Part shown: positions 17,352 to 25,123 of the stretch, piece after piece
How the letters are laid out: every line of letters starts with the position of its first letter
Position numbering within the stretch: the first letter of the stretch is position 1
Program-made: the position numbers and the translations under genes
Notes under the pieces: model-generated
What the model saw: the letters and a program-made list of their open reading frames with translations, nothing else
Database searches by the model: none
Told to the model about the DNA's origin: nothing
Source of the DNA: Segniliparus sp051660745
GTDB lineage: Bacteria; Actinomycetota; Actinomycetes; Mycobacteriales; Mycobacteriaceae
DNA length: 64,000 nucleotides
Reading direction: 5' to 3'
Assembly: GCF_051660745.1 (NCBI RefSeq)
Contig: NZ_JBOFQF010000033.1
Span: 5,812 to 69,811 of the forward strand

Positions 17352-18938
17352 TTGACCCAAGAGCAAGCCTTGTCACAAGAGCAAGCTCCGCCGACCCGGA
17401 TCCCCGGAGCCATGGTGCTTTCCGGCCGTTACCGGTTGCTGGTCCGGTGCGGGTCGTTGGGCGCGCACACGTTCTGGCAGGCGATGGACTCCCATCTCAA
17501 CCGGCATGTGGCGCTCACCTTCACGAGCAACGCGGCGCCCGAGGCGCTGCGGGCCGCGATGGTGCTCGCGAAGCTGTCTTCCCCGGGACTCGCCCGGATC
17601 TTCGACATCACCAACGACCAGGGCGATCTCGTGGTGATCACCGAGTGGGTCGCGGGCGCGCCGCTTCGGGAGGTGGCCCTCAGCCGTCCTTCCGCCCTCG
17701 GCTCGGCGAACGCGCTCACCGCGTTGGCGGACGCGGCGGCCGCCGCGCACGAGAACGGCGCCCTCCTCGGCGTCGACGACCCGATCCGGGTGCGCATCAG
17801 CAACGACGGCGAGGCGGTCCTCGCCTATCCTTCGGTCTCCGCGACCCAGACCAGGGCGGACGACGTGCGCGCGCTCGGCGGGACGCTGTACGCGCTGCTC
17901 ACGGGGCAGTGGCCGGAGAACGCGGGCGGCGGGAGCGCCGAAGGCGGCCTGCCGCTGGCGAAACAGGGCCCCGACGGCGCGCTGTCCCCGGCCCGCGAGC
18001 TCAACCCGGCCGTCCCCGCCTCGGTTTCGGACGCGGCAGACGCCGCCCTTGGCTCCAAGGTGAGCGCGGAGCAGTTCCGCGACCTGCTTGAGCGGGCCTT
18101 GTCGGAGGAGGACGAGGCCGAGGAGGCCGGTCTTGCCTCGGACAGCGGACTGCAGCTCGACTTGGGGCTCCGGTCCTCCGCGCCCGCCGCCGCGAGCCCG
18201 GCGCCCGCGTTCGCCTCGGCCCGGAGCGCGGAGGCCAAGCCGGACGGCGAGCAGTCGCTCCGGGAGCGGCTGCTCGGGTCCCTCGGGTCCGAGGGCCGTT
18301 CGCGCAAGACGCTCATCATCGGGGGCGCTTTGGTCGCCGCCATTGTGCTTTTGCTGGGATACGGGGCGTACTCGCTGGTGGACAGCGTCAACGGGGGAGG
18401 GTCGAGCGGCCGCCCGCTCGTCCCCGGCCAGCCCAACGCAGCCGCAACGGGAGGCCCTGCGGCCCCGGTGAAGGCGTCCGACGCCCAGGTCGTGGACTTC
18501 AAGGGCGACCCGTCCGGCCTCGACGACCCGCGCGAGGCGAAGAACGCCGTCGACGGCAGCGACTCCACCTATTGGCAGACCGACCTGTACAACGACGGGC
18601 CCAAGATGGTGTTCAAGCCGGGGATCGGCCTGCTCGTCACGTTGGAGAAAGCGGTGAAGCTCCAGCAGGTGACGATCTCGTCCCCCTCGAACGGCACGGC
18701 GGTCGAGGTGTACGCGGCCAAATCGCCGAACACGAAAGCGGGCGACGTGAAGAAGCTCGACGACCTGGTGAAGATCGGGTCGGGGCAGGTCAACGGGCAG
18801 AGCACGACCATAACGTGCAACACGGCGCAGTTGCAGCCCTCGACCGTCGTCCTGGTTTGGCTGACTTCCCTCTCCCCGAGCGGCTCGCAGTACCGCAGCC
18901 GGATCAACGAGGTGGCCTTCAGCGGTTCCCAGGCGTAA
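17352..18938 (+). CDS. Membrane-anchored pseudokinase with C-terminal discoidin-like domain (MurJ partner)
   Basis: A 528-residue protein starts at a TTG with AAGGAG 5 bases upstream. Residues about 15-240 resemble a Ser/Thr kinase fold (LSGRYRLLVRCGSLGAHTFW, then VVITEWVAGAPL), but the catalytic parts are missing. The beta-3 Lys position reads VALTF, there is no HRD loop, and no DFG is seen (DPIRVRISNDGEAVLAY instead). A transmembrane helix lies near 318-342, followed by a Pro/Ala linker and an F5/8 type C-like beta domain (about 375-528; YWQTDLYNDGPKMVFKPGIG). In mycobacteria these domains are fused to MurJ; phosphorylation of that pseudokinase recruits FhaA. Role here is inferred. Confidence 0.87.
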   Translation: MTQEQALSQEQAPPTRIPGAMVLSGRYRLLVRCGSLGAHTFWQAMDSHLNRHVALTFTSNAAPEALRAAMVLAKLSSPGLARIFDITNDQGDLVVITEWVAGAPLREVALSRPSALGSANALTALADAAAAAHENGALLGVDDPIRVRISNDGEAVLAYPSVSATQTRADDVRALGGTLYALLTGQWPENAGGGSAEGGLPLAKQGPDGALSPARELNPAVPASVSDAADAALGSKVSAEQFRDLLERALSEEDEAEEAGLASDSGLQLDLGLRSSAPAAASPAPAFASARSAEAKPDGEQSLRERLLGSLGSEGRSRKTLIIGGALVAAIVLLLGYGAYSLVDSVNGGGSSGRPLVPGQPNAAATGGPAAPVKASDAQVVDFKGDPSGLDDPREAKNAVDGSDSTYWQTDLYNDGPKMVFKPGIGLLVTLEKAVKLQQVTISSPSNGTAVEVYAAKSPNTKAGDVKKLDDLVKIGSGQVNGQSTTITCNTAQLQPSTVVLVWLTSLSPSGSQYRSRINEVAFSGSQA

Positions 18939-18969
18939 GGCCGAAGAGGGCCGGGTCCGGGAGCGAGCG

Positions 18970-19560
18970 ATGACGTCGAGCCAGTCCGCCGCGCAGGGCG
19001 TCGAAGGGCCGAGCGACAAGGAGCTCCTCCAAGCGCATGTCGCGGGGGACAAGCGGGCGTTCGCGAAGCTTTTCCAGCGGCACTACAACCGGATGTGGGC
19101 GGTGGCGCTGCGGACCTGCTTCAACGCGGAGGAGGCCGCCGAGGCCATCCAAGACGCCATGCTCTCCGCGCATCAGGCCGCGCCGTCGTTCCGAGGCGAC
19201 GCGGCGGTGAGCACCTGGTTGCACCGGATCGTGGTGAACGCCTGCCTGGACCGGGCGCGGAGGCAGCGCAGCAGGCTGAGCGCGATCCCTCTTCCCGAGG
19301 AGGACGAGCTCGACCGGAGCGCCTTGCGGCAGCACCCGACGAGCGACACCGCGCTCTCGCTCGCGGTCAGGGACGCGTTGGCGACACTGCCCTACGAGCA
19401 TCGCGTGGTGCTCGTCGCGGTGGACGTGGAAGGGTATTCTGTGGAAGAAGTCGCTCGGATGCTCGACATCCCGCAAGGCACTGTGAAAAGCAGATGCGCC
19501 AGGGCTCGGGCCAAACTTGCGAAGCAGCTCGGATTCCTTCGAAATGAAGGGAACCAATAA
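18970..19560 (+). CDS. sigM: ECF RNA polymerase sigma factor SigM
   Basis: The 196-residue ECF sigma factor has region 2 at about residues 30-95 (FAKLFQRHYNRMWAVALRTC, then STWLHRIVVNACLDRARRQR). Region 4 at about 125-185 contains LPYEHRVVLVAVDVEGYSVE and IPQGTVKSRCARARAKL. It directs RNA polymerase to a stress regulon. A GGGAG site precedes the ATG at 18970. Synteny with trxB, trxA and cwlM points to SigM. Its anti-sigma factor is encoded after a 205-base gap. I could not find a clear ECF autoregulated promoter upstream; the gene probably also reads from the murJ operon. Confidence 0.92.
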   Translation: MTSSQSAAQGVEGPSDKELLQAHVAGDKRAFAKLFQRHYNRMWAVALRTCFNAEEAAEAIQDAMLSAHQAAPSFRGDAAVSTWLHRIVVNACLDRARRQRSRLSAIPLPEEDELDRSALRQHPTSDTALSLAVRDALATLPYEHRVVLVAVDVEGYSVEEVARMLDIPQGTVKSRCARARAKLAKQLGFLRNEGNQ

Positions 19561-19765
19561 GACTCTCGAAACGTCTAATCCATTGAAGGCTTGGAGAGGC
19601 CATGGCCGCGACGAGACGGCAGCCGGTTCGGCGACACCGTCTGGAGTGGACCAAATGGCGCTCTGACCTCGGGTGTCAGGCAACGACGCAAGACACGGCC
19701 GGTCCGGAGACGGGCTGGTGTGGTTGATGGACCGCACGGTCCTTGAGGTAAGGAAGAGGTGAACT

Positions 19766-20650
19766 ATGCCGACAAGCGATTTGCCAGGGGATGGCCCTGA
19801 CGACCGCGTGTGGGAGGCTGGGCGCCCGTCGGGAAGCTTCGACGCCGAGCGACGGCAGGACGGCCCGTTCGTTCACTCTTCAAGCAGCGACTCCCCGCTC
19901 TCCCCGTTCTCGCTCGAGGCGCTGGCCTTGTTGCACGCGGACGCGTTGGAGGGGGCCGAGCGCGACCGGGTGCGCGCCGGAGCGGCGGCCGACCCTGCGG
20001 CGCAGGCGGTCTTGGCCGGGCTCGACAGGGTGTGCGAGCAGTTGCGCAAACTCGACCAGTCGTCCGCGCCGTCGGAGCCGATGCCGGAGTTCGTGGCGCG
20101 CCGGATGGACCGCGAGCTGGCGAAATTGAGCGGCGTGGCAGACGGGCACCGCCGCCGGTGGTCGACCGCCGCGAGCGTCGGGAGCGTCGCCGCCGCGGCA
20201 GCGGTGCTCTCGCTGGTCACCTATGTCGCGTGGCCGAGGCCGGGGCAGAACGAGCAGCGGCCCTCGTCGCAGGCCGAGCCCGCGCCCGCGACGCAGGGCT
20301 CGAGCGGCCCGACGGGCGAGATCCAGCCGACGGTCGTCGACAACCGCTTCAAAATCGAGCGGAAGGACTTCAGCGCGTTGATGGGCTCGCGCAGCTCCAT
20401 CCGAGACCTCGGGCCGCTGTCCGACGACGTGGTCCGAGGCGGCTGCCTCGCGGCGAACGGGTTCCCGGCGAACCAGCAGATCGCGGCGGTTGGCCGGATC
20501 AGGCGGGGCGACCGGGAGGGCATCTTCATGATGATCCCGACGCCGTCCGCGCGCGGCGGGGCGCCGGAGATGACGGTCCTCGTCGTCGGAGCCGAATGCA
20601 GCGCAGGCGTGCCCGCGACCCTGTCGAAACAAATCCTCAGCCGTAACTGA
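19766..20650 (+). CDS. rsmA: Anti-sigma-M factor (RsmA-like membrane protein)
   Basis: The 294-residue protein has a cytoplasmic N-terminal part with an anti-sigma-type helical segment (FSLEALALLHADALEGAERD, residues about 48-95). One transmembrane helix follows near 135-155 (AASVGSVAAAAAVLSLVTYV), then a Ser/Pro/Thr-rich linker and an extracytoplasmic C-terminal domain ending SKQILSRN. Position directly after sigM matches Rv3912 of M. tuberculosis. It would hold SigM inactive at the membrane. The ATG has AGGAAGAGG upstream. The 205-base gap from sigM is unusually long for such a pair and contains nothing recognisable. The function is inferred from position and topology. Confidence 0.82.
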   Translation: MPTSDLPGDGPDDRVWEAGRPSGSFDAERRQDGPFVHSSSSDSPLSPFSLEALALLHADALEGAERDRVRAGAAADPAAQAVLAGLDRVCEQLRKLDQSSAPSEPMPEFVARRMDRELAKLSGVADGHRRRWSTAASVGSVAAAAAVLSLVTYVAWPRPGQNEQRPSSQAEPAPATQGSSGPTGEIQPTVVDNRFKIERKDFSALMGSRSSIRDLGPLSDDVVRGGCLAANGFPANQQIAAVGRIRRGDREGIFMMIPTPSARGGAPEMTVLVVGAECSAGVPATLSKQILSRN

Positions 20651-20676
20651 TCCCGCTGCCCAAATGGCGCCTCGCC

Positions 20677-20866
20677 GCGTTGTCGGCCGCTCATGCTCCC
20701 CCGCAAGCGGGAGGTGCCCCACCGCTCCTCGTGCGCCAGGCGCGCGTTCCTCGCTATTTACGCACACGTCGTCGCGGTGCGCCTTGCATCCCATCCCGAT
20801 GGATCGGCGGGGATTTCGAGGCGGTCGCCTTGCGATGTGTCCATCTGGATCGACGGGGGCTTCGCC
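20677..20866. repeat. Dispersed intergenic repeat, copy 1
   Basis: This stretch between rsmA and trxB shares blocks with intergenic DNA at 22287-22370, 53561-53683 and 59190-59320. Blocks shared with the 53.6 kb copy are GCGTTGTC, AAGCGGGAGG, GCCCCACCGCT, CGTTCCTCGCT, GGATCGGCGGGG and CCATCTGGATCG. The block shared with the 22.3 kb copy is CGGTGCGCCTTGCATCCCAT plus CC. The end is a composite in which the GGATCG-type unit occurs twice. The function is unknown. Confidence 0.6.
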
Positions 20867-20928
20867 ATGGTCGGCGCTCCACTAGACTGGACGGGAATAA
20901 CCCCTGTCCGCGCTATGTTGGAGGCTGC

Positions 20929-21891
20929 ATGCCAGAGACGCTCGAGAACCTCATCATCGTCGGGTCCGGCCCTGCCGGGTACACCGCCGCTGTCTACGCG
21001 GCTCGGGCGCAGCTGAATCCGCTGGTCTTCGAGGGGACGCAGTTCGGCGGGTCGTTGATGACCACGACCGAGGTCGAGAACTTCCCCGGCTTCCAGGAGG
21101 GCATCCAAGGGCCCGACCTCATGATGGAGATGCGCGCGCAGGCGGAGCGGTTCGGTGCCCGGCTGGAGACGAAGGATGTCGAGCGGGTCGAGCTCGACGG
21201 GGATCGCAAGCTCGTGCACGTGGACGGCGAGATCTATGCCGCCCGCGCGGTGATCCTCGCCATGGGCGCGGCGCCGCGCTACCTCGGCGCGCCGGGGGAG
21301 CAGGAGCTGCTCGGCCGGGGCGTGAGCTCGTGCGCGACGTGCGACGGATTCTTCTTCAAGGACCAGGACATCGCGGTCGTCGGCGGCGGCGACTCGGCGA
21401 TGGAGGAGGCGACCTTCCTCACCCGCTTCGCGAAGTCGGTGACCGTCGTGCACCGGCGCGACGAGTTCCGCGCCTCTCGGATCATGCTGGAGCGCGCCAA
21501 AGCGAACCCGAAGATCAAGTTCGTGCTCGGCGCCGGGGTGGGCCGGGTGCTCGGCTCGAACTCCGTCGCCGGGGTCGAGCTGGTGGACGCCGCGACGGGC
21601 GAGACTTCCGAGCTGCCGGTGACCGGCCTCTTCGTCGCCATCGGGCACGACCCGAGGGCGGAGCTGGTCGTCGGCCAGGTCGAGCAGGACGAGGCGGGCT
21701 ACGTCAAAGTCGAAGCGCCCTCCTCGAAGACGTCGCTCCCGGGCGTGTTCGCCGCCGGCGACCTCGTGGACCGGCATTACCGCCAAGCCATCACGGCGGC
21801 GGGCTCGGGCTGCGTCGCCGCCATCGACGCGGAGCGGTGGCTCGCAGAGCACGAACCTGCTTCCGAGCCCGCGCTCTCCGCGCAAGTTTGA
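20929..21891 (+). CDS. trxB: Thioredoxin reductase
   Basis: The 320-residue flavoprotein starts MPETLENLIIVGSGPAGYTA with the FAD-binding GxGxxG. The redox pair Cys135-Ala-Thr-Cys138 lies in SSCATCDGFF, a second NAD(P)H-binding motif lies in AVVGGGDSAMEEA, and the C-terminal FAD motif is GVFAAGDLVD. It transfers electrons from NADPH to thioredoxin. GGAGG lies 4 bases before the ATG at 20929, which decides the start; the frame is open further upstream through a repeat and is not coding there. Thioredoxin follows 38 bases later, so the two form an operon. Confidence 0.96.
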   Translation: MPETLENLIIVGSGPAGYTAAVYAARAQLNPLVFEGTQFGGSLMTTTEVENFPGFQEGIQGPDLMMEMRAQAERFGARLETKDVERVELDGDRKLVHVDGEIYAARAVILAMGAAPRYLGAPGEQELLGRGVSSCATCDGFFFKDQDIAVVGGGDSAMEEATFLTRFAKSVTVVHRRDEFRASRIMLERAKANPKIKFVLGAGVGRVLGSNSVAGVELVDAATGETSELPVTGLFVAIGHDPRAELVVGQVEQDEAGYVKVEAPSSKTSLPGVFAAGDLVDRHYRQAITAAGSGCVAAIDAERWLAEHEPASEPALSAQV

Positions 21892-21929
21892 CCAAGACGA
21901 CCAACCATCGACAAGAAAGGCGGCTGACC

Positions 21930-22259
<330 letters not shown>

Positions 22260-22570
22260 TTCCCAGGGCCCAGACGGCGGTCTGCGGCGTTACTCCTCGC
22301 CTCGTGTACCCCACACCGCCTCCGTACCCGTCGGCTCGGTGCGCCTTGCATCCCATCCGCCTGGACTCCTGGGACCCCGGTCCTGGGGGTTCGGGCAGAT
22401 AGGCGCTCATTTGACCTTCGGGTGACTCGAATGAGATAGTTGCGCATCGATCACAGCCGAGGACCTTCTTCGTCGCGGTCCGGCGGATCAGCGGATTCGT
22501 TGAGCAATGCCGATGGGCCTATGCTTACAGTTGTGCAGTAGACGCTCGACCCGAAAGGCTCCTGACGAGT
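22260..22570. repeat. trxA-cwlM intergenic region with dispersed repeat copy 2 (about 22287-22370)
   Basis: The first half holds a repeat: GCGTTACTCCTCGCCTCG at 22287 resembles the 59.2 kb copy, and GGTGCGCCTTGCATCCCATC at 22339-22358 matches the copy at 20.7 kb. The second half (about 22400-22570) is less GC-rich and must carry the cwlM promoter. GCTTACAGTTGTG near 22531 could include a -10 element, but I could not define it. Confidence 0.55.
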
Positions 22571-23803
22571 ATGGTGTTCCTCCGCCGCGGCGACATCGGC
22601 CCCGAGGTGGTCGCTGTGCGCGCCGTCCTCGAGGAGCTGGGCTTCCTGCAGAGCAAGAACGGCTCTGCCAATGCGAGCCCCGCCTCCGCGAGCTCGGCGC
22701 AGACGGAGTTCGGCGCCGTCGCTTCGGGCAACGCGGCGCAGGAGGCCAAGGTCGAGGCGCTGTTCGACGCGGAGCTCGACCTCGCGGTCCGCGCGTTCCA
22801 GCAGCATCGCGGCATGTTGGTGGACGGGATCGTCGGGCCTGCGACCTCGCAGTGCCTTCGCGAGGCGTCCTTCCGGCTCGGCGCGCGGGTCACCAGCTAC
22901 CAGCCCAGCGCCCCGATGGTCGGCGACGACGTGGCGGACCTGCAGGCCCGCCTGCACGATCTGGGCTTCTACATGGGCCTCGTGGACGGGTACTTCGGGC
23001 CGAAGACCCACAACGGGCTGATGAGCTACCAGCGCGAGTTCGGCCTCACGCCGGACGGGATCTGCGGGCCCGCGACGCTGCGTTCCTTGAACTTCCTCGG
23101 CTCGCGGGTGACCGGCGGTTCCGCGCACGAGCTGCATCAACGCGAAATGATGCGGATGTCCGGGCCGAGGCTGGAGGGCAAGCGCATCGTCATCGACCCC
23201 GGCTGCGGGGCTGACGGGCCAGGATTGGTGGTCATGGGCTCGCACGGCCCGATCAGCGAGGCGGACGTGCTGTGGGACCTGGCGACCCGGCTGGAGGGCC
23301 GTATGGTGGCGACGGGGATGGAGGCCGGTTTCTCGCGGTCCCACGCGCACAGCCCGAGCGACGAGGAGCGCGCGCAGACCGCGAACTCGTACGCGGCGGA
23401 CATCGTGCTCGCCTTGCGGTGCGCCACGCATGAGAGCCCGGTCGCGAACGGCGTCGCGTGCTTCCACTTCGGCAACGCGCTCGGCTACGACTCGGCGGTC
23501 GGGCGCCAGCTCGCCGAACTGATCCAACGCGAGCTCGTCGCGCGGACGCCGCTGCGGGACTGCCGCACCCACGGACGGACCTGGCCGATCCTGCGCACCA
23601 CCAAAATGCCGTGCGTGCAGATCAACATCGGCTACCTCAGCAACCCCGCCGACCGGGCTTTCCTCTCCGAGCCGAGCGGTCGGGACATCATCGCGGAGGG
23701 AATCTTGGTCGCCGTCAAGCGGCTCTACCTCCTTGGCCGGGGCGACTCCCCGACGGGGTCGCTCACCTTCGAGGACCTCCTCCTGCACGAGCAGCGGGCA
23801 TAG
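22571..23803 (+). CDS. cwlM: CwlM, peptidoglycan-synthesis regulator with degenerate amidase domain
   Basis: The 410-residue protein has no signal peptide. Two peptidoglycan-binding-1 repeats (about 5-100 and 112-178) precede an amidase_3 fold (about 203-390). CwlM is a cytoplasmic activator of MurA in mycobacteria, controlled by PknB phosphorylation. Amidase motifs are altered: the usual DPGHGG reads DPGCGA with Cys212 in place of the zinc His. The next His region reads ALRCATHESP, and the catalytic Glu before IGFLSN reads Asn352 (QINIGYLSN). Glu230 is kept. It is therefore probably not a hydrolase. The Thr/Ser-rich C-terminus (SPTGSLTFEDLL) may hold phosphosites. Neighbours are trxA upstream and a convergent transporter 9 bases after the stop. 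Confidence 0.9.
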   Translation: MVFLRRGDIGPEVVAVRAVLEELGFLQSKNGSANASPASASSAQTEFGAVASGNAAQEAKVEALFDAELDLAVRAFQQHRGMLVDGIVGPATSQCLREASFRLGARVTSYQPSAPMVGDDVADLQARLHDLGFYMGLVDGYFGPKTHNGLMSYQREFGLTPDGICGPATLRSLNFLGSRVTGGSAHELHQREMMRMSGPRLEGKRIVIDPGCGADGPGLVVMGSHGPISEADVLWDLATRLEGRMVATGMEAGFSRSHAHSPSDEERAQTANSYAADIVLALRCATHESPVANGVACFHFGNALGYDSAVGRQLAELIQRELVARTPLRDCRTHGRTWPILRTTKMPCVQINIGYLSNPADRAFLSEPSGRDIIAEGILVAVKRLYLLGRGDSPTGSLTFEDLLLHEQRA

Positions 23804-23812
23804 CGGTCCCCC

Positions 23813-25069
23813 TCATCCGGCGAGCCGCAATCCGGCGAACCACCTCGACTCCAGCCACAGCGCGACGACCGCGACGAGCAGGGTCGCCGGGGTGGTGGCC
23901 AGGCCGAGCCGGGTGTAGCGGCCGAGCTGCGGGCGCACGCCCCGGTCGAGCAGCACCCCGCGCCACAGCAGTGTCGCGAGCGAGCCGACATAGGTGAGGT
24001 TCGGGCCGAGATTGACCCCGATGAGCACCGCGAAGACGACGGCGGGCGGCTGGCTGTGGACGGCGGGCAGCAAGATGAGGAGCGCGGGGAGGTTGTTCAC
24101 CAGATTCGACAGCGCCGCGCCCACGAACGCGAAAGCCAGCAGGGCGGGCAGGCTCGAACCGGTCGGCAGGAGCCTCGTCACGATCGCGCCGAGGCCGTTG
24201 TCGACGACGGCGCGGACCACCACTGCGAGCGCGAGGACGAACACGAGGAATTGCGGCTGCGCCGAACGCAGCACGACGGCGACGGTGGTCTCGCCCCGGC
24301 GCAGCGCCCGTGCGCCGAGGACGACGACGCCCGCGAGCGAAGCCCAGGCGGGGCTCGCCCCGACCAGCCCTGCGACCGCGAACCCGGCCAATGTCGCGCC
24401 GAGGACCACGAGCGTGAACAGGGGGGCGGGTTTCTGCGGCTCGGGCGGCCCCGGGGGCTCGTGGGCCTCGTGGAGCTCCGACGAGAAGAACCAGCGGAAC
24501 ACGAGGAGCTCGACGAGGACGGCGAGGACGCATGGGACGGCCATGACGAGCGTGAACGTCGTGAACGAGAGCCCGAGCGCGGCGAACGCCAGCAGGTTGG
24601 TGAGATTCGCGACCGGCAGCAGCAGCGACGCGGTGTTGGACAGATGGGCGCAGGCGTAGAGGGACGGCTCGGCGCGGGTCCTCAGCTGCGTGGCCGCGGC
24701 GAACACCACGGGGGTCAACAGGACGACGGTCGCGTCGAGGCTGAGGACGGCTGTGGTCGCGGACGCGAGCAGGAACACCATGGCGAGCAGCGTGGAACCA
24801 TTCGAGCTCTTTCGGGCCAGCAGCGAGCCTGCTGCGGCGAAGAGGCCTTCGACCTCGCAGAGCCAGGCCAGCGCCAGAACAGTGGCGAGGAAGAGCAGGA
24901 CCGGCAGGATCTCGCGCGCCTGGTCCAGCGTGGCGTGGGCGGGGATCAGGCCCGCCGCCGCGCCGCCGAGCGCGACCGGTCCTGCGACGGCGAGCACGCG
25001 GTTGCGCACCGGCCACAGCGCGAAAGCCAGCATCGCGAGCAACAGCAGCAGGGCGCAGCACTCGCGCAC
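23813..25069 (-). CDS. SLC13/ArsB-like membrane transporter
   Basis: The 418-residue protein has about eleven hydrophobic helices. The ion-transporter-superfamily motifs LSNTASLLLPVANLTNLLAF and FVGAALSNLVNNLPALLILL are the paired Asn-Pro/Ser-Asn loops typical of SLC13 and ArsB carriers. A charged cytoplasmic loop lies near residues 205-225 (HEAHEPPGPPEPQKPAP). It likely exports arsenite or carries an anion; no arsR or arsC is nearby, so arsenic specificity is only one option. The start is a GTG at 25069. It lies 54 bases after the exonuclease gene on the same strand and ends 9 bases from the convergent cwlM stop. Confidence 0.83.
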   Translation of the reverse strand: MRECCALLLLLAMLAFALWPVRNRVLAVAGPVALGGAAAGLIPAHATLDQAREILPVLLFLATVLALAWLCEVEGLFAAAGSLLARKSSNGSTLLAMVFLLASATTAVLSLDATVVLLTPVVFAAATQLRTRAEPSLYACAHLSNTASLLLPVANLTNLLAFAALGLSFTTFTLVMAVPCVLAVLVELLVFRWFFSSELHEAHEPPGPPEPQKPAPLFTLVVLGATLAGFAVAGLVGASPAWASLAGVVVLGARALRRGETTVAVVLRSAQPQFLVFVLALAVVVRAVVDNGLGAIVTRLLPTGSSLPALLAFAFVGAALSNLVNNLPALLILLPAVHSQPPAVVFAVLIGVNLGPNLTYVGSLATLLWRGVLLDRGVRPQLGRYTRLGLATTPATLLVAVVALWLESRWFAGLRLAG

Positions 25070-25123
25070 GAGGGGGCTCAGCGGAGGGGGCCTAGCATCG
25101 AGTCCGCGCGCACGGACGACATA

